From Harmothoe impar (taxonomy: Eukaryota; Annelida; Polychaeta; Phyllodocida; Polynoidae): a DNA stretch of 64,000 nt. The stretch spans positions 64,209,773 through 64,273,772 of the forward strand of contig OX381707.1 of NCBI GenBank assembly GCA_947462335.1, in the 5' to 3' direction. The notes under the pieces were generated by a model that searched no databases, was not told the origin of the DNA, and saw only the letters and a list, made by a program, of their open reading frames with translations. The stretch's first letter is position 1. Every line of letters starts with the position of its first letter. Below are positions 11,810-25,125 of the stretch, piece by piece. Position numbers and translations under genes: made by a program.

Positions 11810-13440
11810 CATCTCACTAATGAGATTGATGTGAGAGAAATGGCTGCCCCAGGTGACAAGTGAGGCAGATGGTGCTGACAGTTTGAGTAGTCAGTGATGA
11901 TGGATGGTGAAAGTGGCACTGGGGACAGGATGCTGATGTGCCATCTTATTGGACATTTTGGATATAGGATATTATTCAATATGTGTTATCTATAAATTAT
12001 AAACAAGGGTATCTGCATTCTAATCATTATTTTCATGGGCAGCATTTATAATCTTCTTTCAGGCTTTCAGGCTTTCTAGTTTGCCTATGTAAGACCAGCT
12101 CATTGTCCACTGGACATGCTGTTATAGTTGGCATGTACCTGTACATTGGACACTGGCAGAGTCCATGGATTATAGCTGGATATTTTAAATTTCTTTTTTC
12201 TTGCCGGCCATGTTCCATATTAAAGCATATTAAGAAGACTAGATGTAGTTGTTGGTCCATGTGCAATTGATGCATCATTAGGAATGGGCACTGAGCTTGA
12301 AAGAACCTGACAGATAGACAATAAGATTAATAATAGACAGTGATAGATAGATCTTAGGATTGGCAAGCTTTATGTTCCTGTGAGTTGTCAGTTCTGATGT
12401 CTGTGGACTAAATAGTGGTGGGACTGGGAGGCAGTATAGATGCATTGTACTTGTTGTATTGGATTGTCTCCCCCTTTCATTAGAAGTAGTGAGGTACTGT
12501 CAGTGATAGTTGACACAGATAGCACTATCAGGGTTACCTTGAAACAGCTAATTTGTAACCCATAGGATGAACACCACACTCTAATGAGAGGTGCATGTGG
12601 CCCTGAACTGCTCTCCATCCCTGAGCTGCTCCTCCTCTTGGATGGAATGGGATCACGAGAGGAAGTGATTATTCTATAAGAGTGCTCTCCCTATTCTTTC
12701 GTCTCTGCTGTATTTTACAAGTGGGGGGCTGGGACATGAAACTGCAGACTGAGTGAGATGTGCCCAAGCCCGCACGAGTGAAATACATGAAAGCGGTATC
12801 AATGAAGTTGGCATTTGTGTTTATTTTTTGATTTGATGAAGGAAAGACAATTTTTTCTTAGTCCATTGAATACAACCACATTGTATTCAATGGGGAACAT
12901 TGAATACAGTACTTCCTATACTTAAGCATAGAAAACCTTGTAACAAAAATAAAATAAAATGAAAATGTGTCTGTGGAAAGTACAGATAGACTCCCAACAG
13001 AGTCCTGTCCTTCATTGTTCTCCATATATACATTCCTGGGGGCAACAGATGCGAATTTTCCCACACAAAGAATGTCTATTCATCCCTTTTGTCTGTGTCT
13101 GTTGAACTGTCTGCAGAATTTATCCACCTGGATCTGTTTTGTGATTTCCTCCTCTTATCTTACATAATCCTGCCCTGAACAGATTCATTCGCAATACAAA
13201 CGTCTTGGAGATCATGTCCGGTTGCCACTGCTTTTTCGAGGGATTTATGACAAAGGTGTGCGTTTAATCTTCTTTGTTGCTCTTTGTAGTGTTAGTTGGA
13301 GCAGGGCTTGGAGAGAGGCTTTTGTCCACACACCTTGATCTCCCTCATGTCTCCAGGGCGTCCTCCAGTAACCATATTCATTATCGGCAGATGTTGGTCT
13401 GATTCACTTATTGGCATACTAGATGTGTACTGCTCTTACC
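11810..13440. repeat. Paralogous block B, copy 2
   Basis: Partner of 2690-4935; the shared landmarks are listed there. The best-matched part is 13120-13430. The whole interval, and the DNA between it and block D copy 1, holds no gene that I can recognise. Short open frames here are not conserved in the other copy. Confidence 0.6.
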
Positions 13441-13529
13441 TCACAATAGTACTCAGCTCTAGAGTTGCTCACTGTTGCTCATTCCTATGGAACTTGGTTG
13501 TCTTCTTTTATTATTATGATTTTTCTTAA

Positions 13530-14830
13530 AGGGATATAATATTATTAGATGATTGTGTTATCGAACGCTAAACACCTGGTAACGGTTAATTAACTTCATC
13601 AGTGTCCCTTGACATTTAGGTGCCCCTATCTTGGTACATAGATATACATTCTTAGCCTATGTGTTATGCCCCCCGATTCTCTCACCTCACCAGTATACCG
13701 AGCTGAAAATACACATGTGACCTCCGGGGGGAAATTAGTAATTAAAGTTGGTGTCATAATCTTTAAAATAAGATATCATCACCTAAAGGCTTCCTGGTAG
13801 TTTTGTGGGAATCGCTTTTCAAACATTAGTTCATATCACTAACTGAAAATGGTAAATAAGCTCTAAATGCATTGTAGCCCATAGAAAATAATGATAATTA
13901 TGAGAAGTCAGTTTTATTTAGAAATAACCAAATAAATCTTATTGGATTCATTAGACTAAATTTGAGTTCAATAGGCCAATTTTAGCTTCTGGGATGGTTT
14001 TCATGGCAACCAGAAAGTGAAGTGTTTTGCAACTATGGTGCCCCCCCGGGTTTCAAAACAGGCTTAAAAACTAAAAATCCTACCTGAAGGAGTGTTTTTC
14101 CTAGATGGGTCACACATACCTTTCTACAAAGAGCCTATTCCATTTAGCGATATATATTTATGGATGGATTTCTGCTTTTCTCCCTTTGGTATCATCAGTT
14201 TGGAACCAATCCATTTGCTTGCTTTTTTCAATTTCGCTACACCAGGTACGTTAAAGGAGAAACTGTTGATGCTCACAAAGGTCATATTAGCTTACTGTAT
14301 GCAGGTCCTAATATTGTTTCCTCCATGATGAGATTGGCGATTATTTTATCTCTGCACAATTTGGACTACCTTTCTTAAATGCTTAATCCTTTTACCCTGG
14401 ATTGTTTTTGCTATTGTCAAATGTAATATCTATGGAATTTCGTCTTACAGTTGCAAGTTGACAAATGATAGTTTTGTTAGTGTTTTTGAAAGCTGATGGA
14501 CAGTAATAGACCTCACCTCCCAACAAACATCATTGTTTTAAGCCTTCAACTCCTTCAGGAAGGACAGCAAAGTGTTATCCTCTTCTACTGCAAGGAATGA
14601 ATGCATTTGCTATGGATAAAGATAAAGGTTTTAGAACTAAAATGATGTTTTTGTCTTCAGAAACTACCTTTGTGGTCAGATACCAGTTGGTGATAGTGAC
14701 AAGTGCCATAATAATCAGAACACACATCTGTAAACGGATGTGGGTTATCTGACATTAAATCTTTAGTGGTATCGATTTGATCCGTATTGTCCGACTCAGA
14801 GATTCTGATTGATGGTCCAAGAATGGCTCA
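13530..14830. other. Non-coding stretch, nothing recognised
   Basis: AT-rich sequence with a C-rich run at ~14040. No repeat family, RNA or gene identified. The two overlapping 70-80 codon frames at 14092-14378 lack any recognisable motif. Confidence 0.4.
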
Positions 14831-14834
14831 TCTT

Positions 14835-15520
14835 TGTTGAAATAAATATTTGCATAACAACAAAATGAAAGTTAAACAATACGCCACTGAATAATTCCCG
14901 CCAGCTCTGCAAAGGAAGCAGAGAAGCTTGAGTCACATGAGGTGACAATGGGACATGTTAATAATGCATGGGTCTGAAGAGCAGACCATTTTTAGGCAGG
15001 ATCCTGGAAAACAAATTTAGGCTGGAATATAGAGTACGTGTGTAGCCCTGCCCCCTAAATCCCCACTAGGCCTACTCCCGCTTAAATATTTCATACTATT
15101 GACTAATTGACATGCCCAATCTATATGCAGTGGTGACATTGGGTATGTATGGTCAGCTGGTTCATTAGTCATGATTGTAAATTAGGATGGATGAGGGTGG
15201 CAAATGACATTCCCAGCCTTCCACATTGATCATAGTCAGTAGGTTCGATCCATGGACGTATTCCCCACAGGAAAATCAAATTATCTCTCTGGGTCTTGGA
15301 AACATGGAGCTAAATAGTGTATAGTTTATGTATGTTCAATGTGGGAAAAGCCAGGTAAAGTGATAACGTTTAAGAGTCATAAGAACCAAGGCATAATATC
15401 CTGATACAAAATTAACGATGTACAGTGGTTGCAATCTCACTGACATGTTGTTTCATTCTACACAAAGGCAATTGCAAAATCTCAGAAACTGACATCTGAT
15501 TTAAGAGATTTTTCAATTCT
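14835..15520. repeat. Paralogous blocks C copy 2 and A copy 2
   Basis: 14835-14960 corresponds to 10100-10270 (block C), and 15095-15520 to 36-470 (block A). The block A copies share the CCCAATCTATATGCAG, TTCATTAGTCATG and GATGGATGAGGGTGG landmarks. Non-coding. Confidence 0.5.
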
Positions 15521-15529
15521 GTCTAATAC

Positions 15530-16945
15530 AATTTCTCGAGGAATATGGCGCCCCTTCTAACTGTTATAATTATTAGCTCAAAGTTACTCCAATGAAGAAC
15601 GTTGAATGTAAGGAGGGTGTTTTGGACCAATGTAACCAAGCTCAACCTACTTACGCGCTGTGCACACTAAAAGCCATTTTGCTGACTCATAGTCACAGAT
15701 GTCTTCCATTTCCAGGTATCCTTGATTATTTGATTCACATCAGGATACCAACTAGAAAATCCAATCATCTTGCTAACTGGACAGTACTTCAGGGATATTG
15801 CAGTAAGGTAATTTAGATAGAACCCATATTACTCCACCTCCGTCAGCACCCATGGGACCATTGTATAGGCCGTTCACAGTGGTCTCCCACAGCGCGGACA
15901 ACAAGCTCTCTTCCCTCATCTCCCTTCTCTTTACACATATGCCCTATTCATGGCTAATTGACCCTAATGACCATGGGTATTTTGATACCATTGGAAAGCT
16001 ATGCTTTCAGTCTACACAATATGAAGTTTCTGCAATAATTGTACATGTTGGGTGGTGATTCTATTTGAATGAGTAAGTAGGGACTGGGAAGTGTGTGCTG
16101 CCTGTGGAGTACCCACTTTTGGCACTGCAAATTGATAGCTCTCCAGTATCACTCTGTAGGAGAATGCCTATTATGCTGGGGTAAACTGCTCTGATCCTTT
16201 TGTAAATGACTGATTTGGAAAGCCATGATATAGGCCTACATTTAATGGTGTCACACCCTTTCCTCAGACTCATAGAATCAGAGCTACGGTAAAATCTTTT
16301 CTAAAGTACATCAAATCAGTTTTAAATTTTAGGAGTGTAAAAGTGTGTGACCACACATTTAAATTCTATATGTGTCTAGCATCTACTGTCCAAGAACCAA
16401 AATAAACCGATGAAAATAAGTCAGCATAATACACAGATATGTAAACATATCCTTGCTAGGAAGTAGTACATTCCCTATGTAAGTCACCCTCCACTGCACA
16501 TGGATCACCACCAGCTATACTCTGGCAGGGGAAGGCTATTTCTGACCCAATCCACAGTATGGTAAAAGAGGGTCCTCCTGTCCTGTCAAAACCCCTTACT
16601 TTCTGCAATGAAAATTCATTTTAAAATGGTTCTAATTTTGCTAGAGCTACCATTCTTCCAGCATTCTCTTAGTTAAGATTCCGCCTATATATCCCAACTT
16701 TTCTGCACTCACTAAAAAACGTCTGAACACCCTACATTGTAGGAAAACATAATTAGACTAATAACATTGAGTGCACTCATAGAATCTTACTACCACAGTT
16801 GCACCAGCTAACCTCATTATATGCGTTGGTCTTTAGTGTTAGTAATCATACTGCTCCCTCCGAATGTGCCCAAATTACTGACATTATCTTTACTCCCTGT
16901 AAGGTTATATTTATATGTGACATGATCAGTGAGACGGGACTTTCA
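15530..16945. other. Non-coding stretch, nothing recognised
   Basis: No gene, RNA or repeat family is apparent in this interval. Confidence 0.4.
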
Positions 16946-16948
16946 TAC

Positions 16949-17056
16949 TCAGAAAAGTTAGCGTCATTGTCGCTAAAACCACTCTCACCTGAAAGTTAGG
17001 CAGTGCCTGACTCACAGGTGAAAGTGGTTTTAGCGACAATGATGCTGACTTTTCTG
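16949..17056. mobile_element. Hairpin (foldback) MITE, complete copy
   Basis: Two arms of about 50 bp form a near-perfect inverted repeat around GGCAGTGCC. Each arm contains CAGAAAAGT, then TCATTGTCGCTAAAACCACT, then TCACCTG (inverted in the second arm). Related copies lie at 2964-3022 (one arm only) and 62611-62709 (both arms). RNA from it would fold into a long hairpin. No coding capacity. Confidence 0.75.
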
Positions 17057-17240
17057 TGTGTGTTATTGCAGCGATAGTATGGTCCATATTCCCAGTACAT
17101 GTCACATATGCGGATAATAGATCGGACTTACAGAATTCTACATTACTTACAGGTCGGCACTATATTAAGATATAATGATGTACTTAGAATGTTCCCGCAC
17201 AGTAATACCATACACACCAGTGCTGGAACAGCTGCTCCAA

Positions 17241-17340
17241 TTAAAGTGGCATAATTACCGAGCGTATCCCACTCTCACAATTCTAGTACTGTTTTAGTCT
17301 ACTATGTGGTTAAGTGTGAGTGGTGAGAATGCCCCTTTAA
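17241..17340. mobile_element. 100-bp MITE with TTAA ends, copy 1
   Basis: The left end is TTAAAGTGGCATAATTACCG and the right end is GGTGAGAATGCCCCTTTAA, which are inverted repeats. TTAA at both borders fits the target duplication of piggyBac-type transposases. The interior (ATTCTAGTACTGTTTTAGTC) matches the copy at 31016-31112 in inverted orientation. No coding capacity; mobilised in trans if at all. Confidence 0.7.
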
Positions 17341-17369
17341 GGCCCATGTAAAGATGGTATACTGTTAAG

Positions 17370-17625
17370 TACAGATTTGACTCCATTTTGATGTCTTGAA
17401 TAATAGACAAGTATATAGCAAAGCTGGTTTAATTTGTACTTTTGGCTATACATGGGTAGATGGATATTGTGAAACAGGCATTTGTCTAAAGTGCCTACAC
17501 TGTCAAAAGTTTTAGGTGTACAGTAGATTCTACCGTATGTGTTCAGTTAATTGTAGGTAAACAGTAGATTCTACTGTAAACTACAGTAGATTCTACAGTA
17601 GATCTACTGTTGGTATAGAGTAGTT
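17370..17625 (+). repeat. Dispersed repeat with TACAGTAGATTCTAC motifs, copy 2
   Basis: Copy of 8735-9045, without the 352-bp insertion. It starts GACTCCATTTTGATGTCTTG and ends in several TACAGTAGATTCTAC units and GTAGATCTACTG. A ~25-bp stretch present in the other copy after AATAATAG is missing here. Confidence 0.65.
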
Positions 17626-18199
17626 TGTTTAAGGGGATAAGAGCTATTGTTCAATCAATTGTTGAAGTGGACAGAGCCATTATCCAAGCAGTTTGGTGTC
17701 AGGGAACTGGAAGACGTCAGCCTTACATGTCGCTGTCCGAACCTGAAATTAAACGAAAATATAAAGGGAGTTTAGACAGTGACACAGTAATGACCAGAAA
17801 GGTCAGTGTCATGGTCTTGACCGGAAATATCAGTGATAGGTTCCTGACCCAGGAATTATTGTCATGATTCTTCCCTTAGGAGCAGGTTGGCTGTATAAGA
17901 AATTGCTCTGGGTGAAAACAATCATGGCGGAAGATGAGAGCACAACAGGTAGTTAATGGGGGCTAGGGACCACTCAAAGCTGGAGATTTCCATATTAGGG
18001 GCACCATAAGGATTACTTAGTGTGTCGTGTTAAATGCAGACTGATATGCAGGCTTATAGTAGCAACAGCAAAGTAGCAGACTTTACAAAGAACCTTTATC
18101 ACACAAAGGGACACTTACAGGATACCAGGCACTTACTCACAGGAGGAATTGTGTCAAAGCTGTTTGGTTTGGAGAACTCACATTTTATGGTCATTAGAC

Positions 18200-18443
18200 A
18201 CAGAGAAAAGAAACAGCGTCAAACGGGAGTCCAGGCTGCCTTTTGACTCCCCTCTTTGGGGGAGCCCAGGCTGCATAAGGGAGCCTAGGTGACACCCTGG
18301 GCGACCCAAGGGAATCAACTGGGGGAGTCACAGAATTTCCTGGCTCACTTAAGGGAGTCACATAAGGACCTGGGTTCCGCTAAAGAGGGGAGTCATCCTT
18401 GAGGCAATTTGGACTCCCTTTTGACGCTGCTTCCTTTCTCTGT
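18200..18443. mobile_element. MITE with CAGAGAAAAG ends
   Basis: The left end (CAGAGAAAAGAAACAGCGTC, then AAACGGGAGTCC) and the right end (GGACTCCCTTTTGACGCTGC, then TTCCTTTCTCTG) form ~33-bp inverted repeats. The interior repeats GGGAGTC/GGGAGCC motifs. No open reading frame and no clear target duplication. Confidence 0.65.
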
Positions 18444-18714
18444 CGAAATAGGTCCCAACCCGGTGCAGTTTACAAAATGTCATCCTGTGTGAAGATGATA
18501 AAAATTACATTCATGGTATAATTTGGCAAATTAAAGTGTCACCAATAAAAGGAATAAACAGATCCAATCAGAATCAGTATAATATGATTAACACTATGCT
18601 CCTGTAATCACAGTATCTTTAAAGTGTTGTCTGAAGAATCTACTTTTTATATCAGTGAAAAGGCATTTATTTTTCCAAAAGGCCAACCTCTCACTGAAAG
18701 GCACTTATGTCACA

Positions 18715-18945
18715 CTGACAGTTCCCTGACAGTTTCTCTGCAGACAAATGCATTTACAACAGTTCCTTTTTTTCTCTTCATTCTTCCCTGTCTGGGGGTC
18801 AAAGGATCTCCTGGGCTGACAGTGCATGCAAAATAACCTCTCAGAGGAGCCTCTGGAGAATAAATGGCTTTGTTGTGCTGCATACCGAAAGTCCCCACAG
18901 CAACTCGGCCCTAGAAACTGTGGGCAATGTTGCCTGCCCTGCTGG
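18715..18945 (+). repeat. Paralogous block D, copy 2
   Basis: Partner of 11090-11310; the shared TTGTTGTGCTGCAT landmark is at 18870-18883. Non-coding. Confidence 0.6.
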
Positions 18946-18949
18946 TCAC

Positions 18950-20600
18950 TTGAGACTAAAGTGGAAACGCGTGTCTACAGTCACGCCCAAAGTAACAATC
19001 AGAGTTTCCATTGTCTGACATTGTGGGCAGGATTTCAGGGATGACTTATTATGGGGAGGTCCTCCCAGGTCCTTGGACTAGTATGGGCACTGGCATTAGT
19101 TTGAATGTGGTGACTTTTCTTCCCTGGAGAAATATTTGCGAGGTTGTGTTTGGTGTTGAGATGATGGAGGCCTCCTTGGAGTATTCATTGTATGCATATC
19201 TATTTGTTAAATATTCCTCGGAAATTTCTGTGCATATTGACTCGTCAAAAACGTTGCAAACAGTGCTATGAATGATTATTGTTTAGCAGTATAAAGGAGT
19301 GCTTCTTTTCTTAGATCTACTGAATCATGACTCATTGTGTTTTGCACCGATACACTTGCGACATCCAAGGTCCTTACTTAATTGTAAAAATTAAACAATT
19401 AAATTCAACTTAGATCTATCTTTGTCTGGTCTTCAGGGAGATCTTCAAAACTTAAAACTTCAAATGTGTGTACCTGCATGGATAGGGTGATGGGCAAATT
19501 ATTCTGGACTCATATATATTTGTTTCTAAATATCAGAACAATTCCCAATAGCTCTGCCCACCAAACCAGATAGCCCATTCTCAAAATAGAATCTCTGCAG
19601 CAAACCCTTTAATCTCGTAGGCCTATCTAATCACAGTGTACAATCTGGCATATCCTTCCTCGACTGTATGGAGTTGGAGGGCAAACCCAAACTCACAGCC
19701 ATTTGTTAATGAGGCAAGGATTAGTGTCTCCGTTTCAGACTTCTTATTGCTCAACCCATTATGGAATGATTCCAGGAACCAGGTCTTATTAGCCAAAGTT
19801 TTCCGATCGGATACGATGCCATGACACAGCGACGCCCAAATTAGCACAAATGTGTTTGTTAAAGGTGGGCTTAGATACCAACAGCTAGTCATGCAGTGGT
19901 ATTGAAGTTAGTACATCCGTAGATGTCATATTGTAAATCCCATCTACATTTCCTTCACACACTCTTGCAAAATCATATTCAAAAGATGGGTGATAATCAA
20001 AAATTATCCAGTACCTACACAATAACAGTAAGTCTACAGTAGACCTACACTAACTGCAGCTGGCTGTTTACAGTAATGGACATCGGACAATGAATGGCTC
20101 CCACAAAGTAACTCACTCACGGCACACGTATACAATATAGATACTAGTAGTAACAAGGAGAACCGGACAGGAACCTGAACACAGAGTATTCATATATATC
20201 TAAGAGAAACGGCCTGTGATGGTGGGAACCAAGGATAGAGATATAAGGGATGAGCAGACTGATGATAGGGGGTGGGATGATTATGCTCACGACTGTTGGG
20301 TTCTGCTCCAATGTAGCTGCAGGAGACTACTGTGCCTGAGAGTGATGAGAAAGAGTGCAGGAGAGAGGGACTGGATAAAGGGGATTGTGTGAATCGGGGG
20401 ACTGTGTAAATCAATGACCGGAAACCCAATACAGGGATATCACGTGATGGAGAGGGGTAGCAAAGGAGGTAGGGCGTGATAGCTGCAGGTCGGACATGTA
20501 TGCACTCACTGTAGAGAAGGATGTGAATTATGGAGAAAGAGTTTGTATGGAAGGAGGATGGCAGGGAGGGTGATCGGGTTGGGGGTTAGGTTGCCAGTTG
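18950..20600. other. Non-coding stretch, nothing recognised
   Basis: No gene or repeat family identified. The sequence becomes purine-rich (GGGAT/GGAG motifs) just before the minisatellite. Confidence 0.4.
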
Positions 20601-20611
20601 TATAGCGGGAT

Positions 20612-21828
20612 GGAACCCCCAGTACTACTCACATCCTAACCCAGGGTTCCGTCTCCTGTACTTCTTACACCCTGACTAAGAGCCCCATCCCCTGAACTAC
20701 TCGCACCCTGACACAGAGCCACATCCCCCTGTACTACTCACACCCTAACACAGGGCCCCATCCCCCTGTACTACTCACACCTTGACACAGGGCCCCATCC
20801 CCCTGTACTACTCACACCCTGACACAGGGCCCCATCCCCCTGTACTACTCACACCCTGACACAGGGCCCCATCCCCCTGTACTACTCACACCCTGACACA
20901 GGCCCCATCCCCCTGTACTACTCACACCCTGACACAGGGTCCCATCCCCCTGTACTACTCACACCCTGACACAGGGCCCCATCCCCCTGTACTACTCACA
21001 CCCTGACACAGGGCCCCATCCCCCTGTACTACTCACACCCTGACACAGGACCCCATCCCCCTGTACTACTCACACCCTGACATAGGACCCCATCCCCCTG
21101 TACTACTCACACCCTGACATAGGACCCCATCCCCCTGTACTACTCACACCTTGACACAGGGCCCCATCCCCCTGTACTACTCACACCCTGACATAGGACC
21201 CCATCCCCCTGTACTACTCACACCTTGACACAGGACCCCATCCCCCTGTACTACTCACACCCTGACATAGGACCCCATCCCCCTGTACTACTCACACCTT
21301 GACACAGGACCCCATCCCCCTGTACTACTCACACCCTGACATAGGACCCCATCCCCCTGTACTACTCACACCCTGACAAAGAGCCCCAACCCCCTGTACT
21401 ACTCACACCCTGAAAAAGAGCCCCAACCCCCTGTACTACTCACACCCTGACACAGGGCCCCAACCCCCTGTACTACTCACACCCTGACAAAGAGCCCCAT
21501 CCCCCTGTACTACTCACACCCTGACACAGGGCCCCATCCCCCTGTACTACTCACACCCTGACAAAGAGCCCGTTCCCCTGTACTACTCACACCCTGACAA
21601 AGAGCCCCAAACCCCTGTACTACTCACACCCTGACACAGGGCCCCATCCCCCTGTACTACTCACACCCTGACACAGGGCCCGTTCCCCTGTACTACTCAC
21701 ACCCTGACAAAGAGCCCCAACCCCCTGTACTACTCACACCCTGACACAGGGTCCCATCCCCCTGTACTACTCACACCCTGACACAGGGCCCCATCCCCCT
21801 GTACTACTCACACCCTGACACAGGGTGA
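20612..21828. repeat. Minisatellite, ~37-bp unit, about 33 copies
   Basis: A tandem array of a unit containing CCCCATCCCCCTGTACTACT and CACACCCTGACACAGGG. Copies differ mainly in the GACACAGGG segment (GACATAGGA, GACAAAGAG variants). Variants occur in runs and alternate in the middle of the array, which indicates expansion of multi-unit segments. Edge copies are the most diverged, as is usual. Not coding on either strand. Confidence 0.9.
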
Positions 21829-21829
21829 C

Positions 21830-23015
21830 TTTCGGAGTCTCATCGTGTCAACGCCTTTTGATAATAGGGGAGGTTATAATGCCAGAGGTTAATGGGGGTC
21901 ACTTGGCTGTCATATTATGATTGAGTGCTCGTTGGCAGAGCATCCAATGTGTTGTTGTGCCACAACATGTATATATGTTGAGTCATGTGGTAGGGTGATA
22001 AATATCTTAGTTTACGCCCTGTCAAAACTCCAAGCGGGGTCAGCATGTCATGCCTCAGCACCCACCTTTAGAATGTTTCATCCCTCCCAGCAATGATCAG
22101 TTTTTCTTTACCCACACATGTTCCTATGGATCCAACTTGGGCCTATTCGTAGACATCCATTTGCAATTCCTGTTTACTCCTCTGGCGAATTGATGTAAAA
22201 TGCATGGGCGCATCGTCTACCTTCACTTAGGATGTAAATCTACTTTGATTTGGGGTTGCATATAAATAATACATCACTGAGACTATAAGACCCTCCTAAA
22301 TCTGTCATCGACTGCTTTGAGTCCAAGGGAGCCATTCCCTCCAAATCAATGGGCTGGGGGCAATACAGTATGTACAGAGTAGTTCATGTATTTTAACAAG
22401 GTAGGTAAAGTAGATTGGTTACAAACTTCGCTGCATATTTCACAATAAAATGTAACACTGTCATCATGATTCTGTCACATCTTCAGAAAACGCGAGTCAA
22501 TTTCAACTGACTCCGCAATGTAGAAACGAGTCAAATGCTAAGATTCAAGAGTCTGATATGGGCAGAGCCACCAGGCCTTTTCCTCCATACTCTGGTAACT
22601 ACATAAGAGTTAAAGTGACTCATTTCCCTTTTCCTGTGCGTTGATTTATAATAAGTACCAGTGATCTCTGCTCAGGAGCTCCTGAAATAGGGGACCTCCG
22701 GGCACATCCGAGCCCTAATGAAATAAGTCAACGTCCTCGTTTTGCGTCCATTAATTAAGAGTAAAATGCACTATGCCACTGGTTGTACTGAGCAGGATAT
22801 GTTAAAATTGGCCAATATAGGGGGAGGATTTGCTGGAGTTTATATCCAGTAGACCTCATAGTCCCTTGACTTTCATGTCTGCTGAGTTATCCAACTAAGC
22901 ACTAGTTTCATTTATAGAATAACTATAACAGTGAATAACTGGCGACCATCGATCGTATTAATATCATTCACAGCAAAACCACACCCATGGAAGTCCCACT
23001 TGAGAAGCTAGACAG
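21830..23015. other. Non-coding stretch, nothing recognised
   Basis: No gene, RNA or repeat family apparent. Confidence 0.4.
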
Positions 23016-23020
23016 GCCTA

Positions 23021-23277
23021 GCTCACTAGAGTGCACGGACAAACGTTTAGAAAGAGTCCCAATCAAATCTTATAACGTCTTAATCTTAAAGTCTTAATAA
23101 TACCCACTAAATATAGATGGTGTCATATGTCGATATCATGGGGGGGGGGCGTGCCCGCCAACCCCCATTTTTCTTTTATTTTGTTCTCTTCTTTAGTAAT
23201 GGTGAGTACTATTGAGACTTAAGACTAAGACTTGATTAAGACTCACTCTAAACGTTTGTCGGTGCACTATGGTGAGC
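23021..23277. mobile_element. 257-bp MITE with TA target duplication
   Basis: The left end (GCTCACTAGAGTGCACGGAC, AAACGTTTAGA) and the right end (complement GCTCACCATAGTGCACCGAC, AAACGTTTAGAG) form inverted repeats of at least 50 bp. TA flanks both ends (23019-23020 and 23278-23279), as expected for Tc1/mariner-type transposition. The interior has poly-G and repeated ACTTAAGACT motifs. No protein. Confidence 0.75.
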
Positions 23278-23279
23278 TA

Positions 23280-25125
23280 GGTGCCATCTGCACTCAAGAA
23301 CGTGATCTGGAAAAAGTAAAGATATCTAGTTTCTGAGAGTCATAATTACCAGAGCATGCTCACTTACTCAGCATACTATTCATGGAGGACCGAGTTACAT
23401 TATTTACACCAGCTTGGCTATACCGACAAATTGCCTAGGCATGATTAGTAACAGAATCTCTGATGTACTCCAACGTTCAGCAAAATGATCGTTTTTCTCA
23501 GTAATTAAGAGTCACATTACCCGCATTCAATGATGCAAGATTTCATGATGTAATGGAAAAACGTTGTTTTTTTTGCTTTTGATTATTATGACTGATTACC
23601 CATTACATCGAATGGTATAGATTTGCATATTTTCAATAACGTAAATTTCTTAAATTTTAGCATATTAACTTGCCAATTGAGCGTTAAGGCATTTATAACT
23701 GATAGATGCAGAGATAGACGTTGTGGAATCAAATGTCAAAGTTGCATTTATGAGATATCGAGGTTTCGATATATTCAATATGTTTCTTCATGAGAATCTT
23801 CCACAATTTACTTCTCTTGAAGATCAGTCTATTGGCTCTTCTTTAATACTACATGGAATTTGTATTCAATCCCACATCCCGAGAAGGGTTGGTCACCCTA
23901 CTACAGCTACAATTCCGCACAAGTGCCCCATAAACTCACACAGTATCAACCTTACCGTTATACAACGACACAACACACATGAATCAGGCCTGTGCTCATG
24001 GGGAGGTAATGGTCAATGCTGTAGGGTTCTTAGAACCCAGGATTGTGCGGTGCAAGTTGGTGATTTATCAAAGGAGAATGTCAAAGTTGACAACATTGGG
24101 ATAGTCTCTGGATTTGGTTGTCCTGGAATGGCCGTGGGCGATGTTGTTTGTCTGAATTAGGTATCTTATTCCCCAATATAAGGCTGTGTTTATTATGATG
24201 AAAGAGGAGCCTTGCATCCATGGGAATACGGAATAATCCAAAGAAAATGTATCTCCTATCCAGGGAAAACATAATGATAAATGACTATGTTCCCATCCTT
24301 TATTAGCAGAACATGATGTGGAATTCCTAAAAGCATTGGCCATGTTGTTTTCTAAACGTGCCAGAAGATGATGCAAAAATGCATCAATTACTGTGAGCCA
24401 GGGAGGTCTATCTGTTTGATAACCAGGAGCAGCTAGATTGATCTTCATCAAGTATAAGAAAATAATATGTCAACTAGTAACCAGGTGACAACAGCAAGTC
24501 AAACATACCAGGCCACTCTGTGTTTTTCATATCAGAAAATCGTGTCCATACCATGAAAATATCTTACGGTTGGAACATTATGAGATTCCCATGGGAACTC
24601 CTCCGTTTTTTCTGTAAGCTGCACCCTGCCCATAACAGTCTGTTTACATGAGGACCTAATGTAGCTGCCTGATATGGAAATCCCCCTGGTGAGGGTTCTG
24701 GTGACGTGTAAGCCGGTCATATGGTCCAGGGCATGGGGATGCACTGCCAGTGGCTCCCCCTGGGACGTCCAAACCACTGCGGAAACTGTCCATAATGAGC
24801 TATACCTTACTCACCTGGCTTAGGGACCCTCATTAGTCCCTGTTGTTTTAAAGGCGAAGCACATTGTTCTGGGTTCTTATAGTGCTACTTGAAGGTGGTG
24901 TTTTCCCAGTGCACATCAGCCTAATCTTTATTTAGGTCTACTGTATAAAACAGAGGTCTACATTCTCCCCCAAGGTAATTCCTAATCATAAAAAAGTATA
25001 ATGCCTTAATGGCCCGTTTTTCTCCTAGGAATTGGGGCCTGAAACTTTATATTCTCGTATTTTTGCCTTTGATACACAGTTGGGTTTGTCGAACGCCCCC
25101 CAAGACAGATGGCACATCTTGTTTT
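23280..25125. other. Non-coding stretch with an unexplained 145-codon open frame
   Basis: The plus-strand open frame at 23723-24160 is the longest one outside tandem repeats and mobile elements. Its product shows no motif that I recognise, no signal peptide, and a cysteine distribution without obvious pattern. A smaller overlapping frame exists on the other strand. I do not call it a gene. Nothing else is recognised. Confidence 0.35.

Noticed and set aside
20612..21828. Possible CRISPR-like array
   Set aside because: Units are contiguous and show no unique spacers; this is an ordinary minisatellite in animal DNA.
23723..24160. 145-codon plus-strand frame
   Set aside because: No recognisable motif, no paralogue in the window, and length possible by chance in 64 kb; a database search would be decisive.
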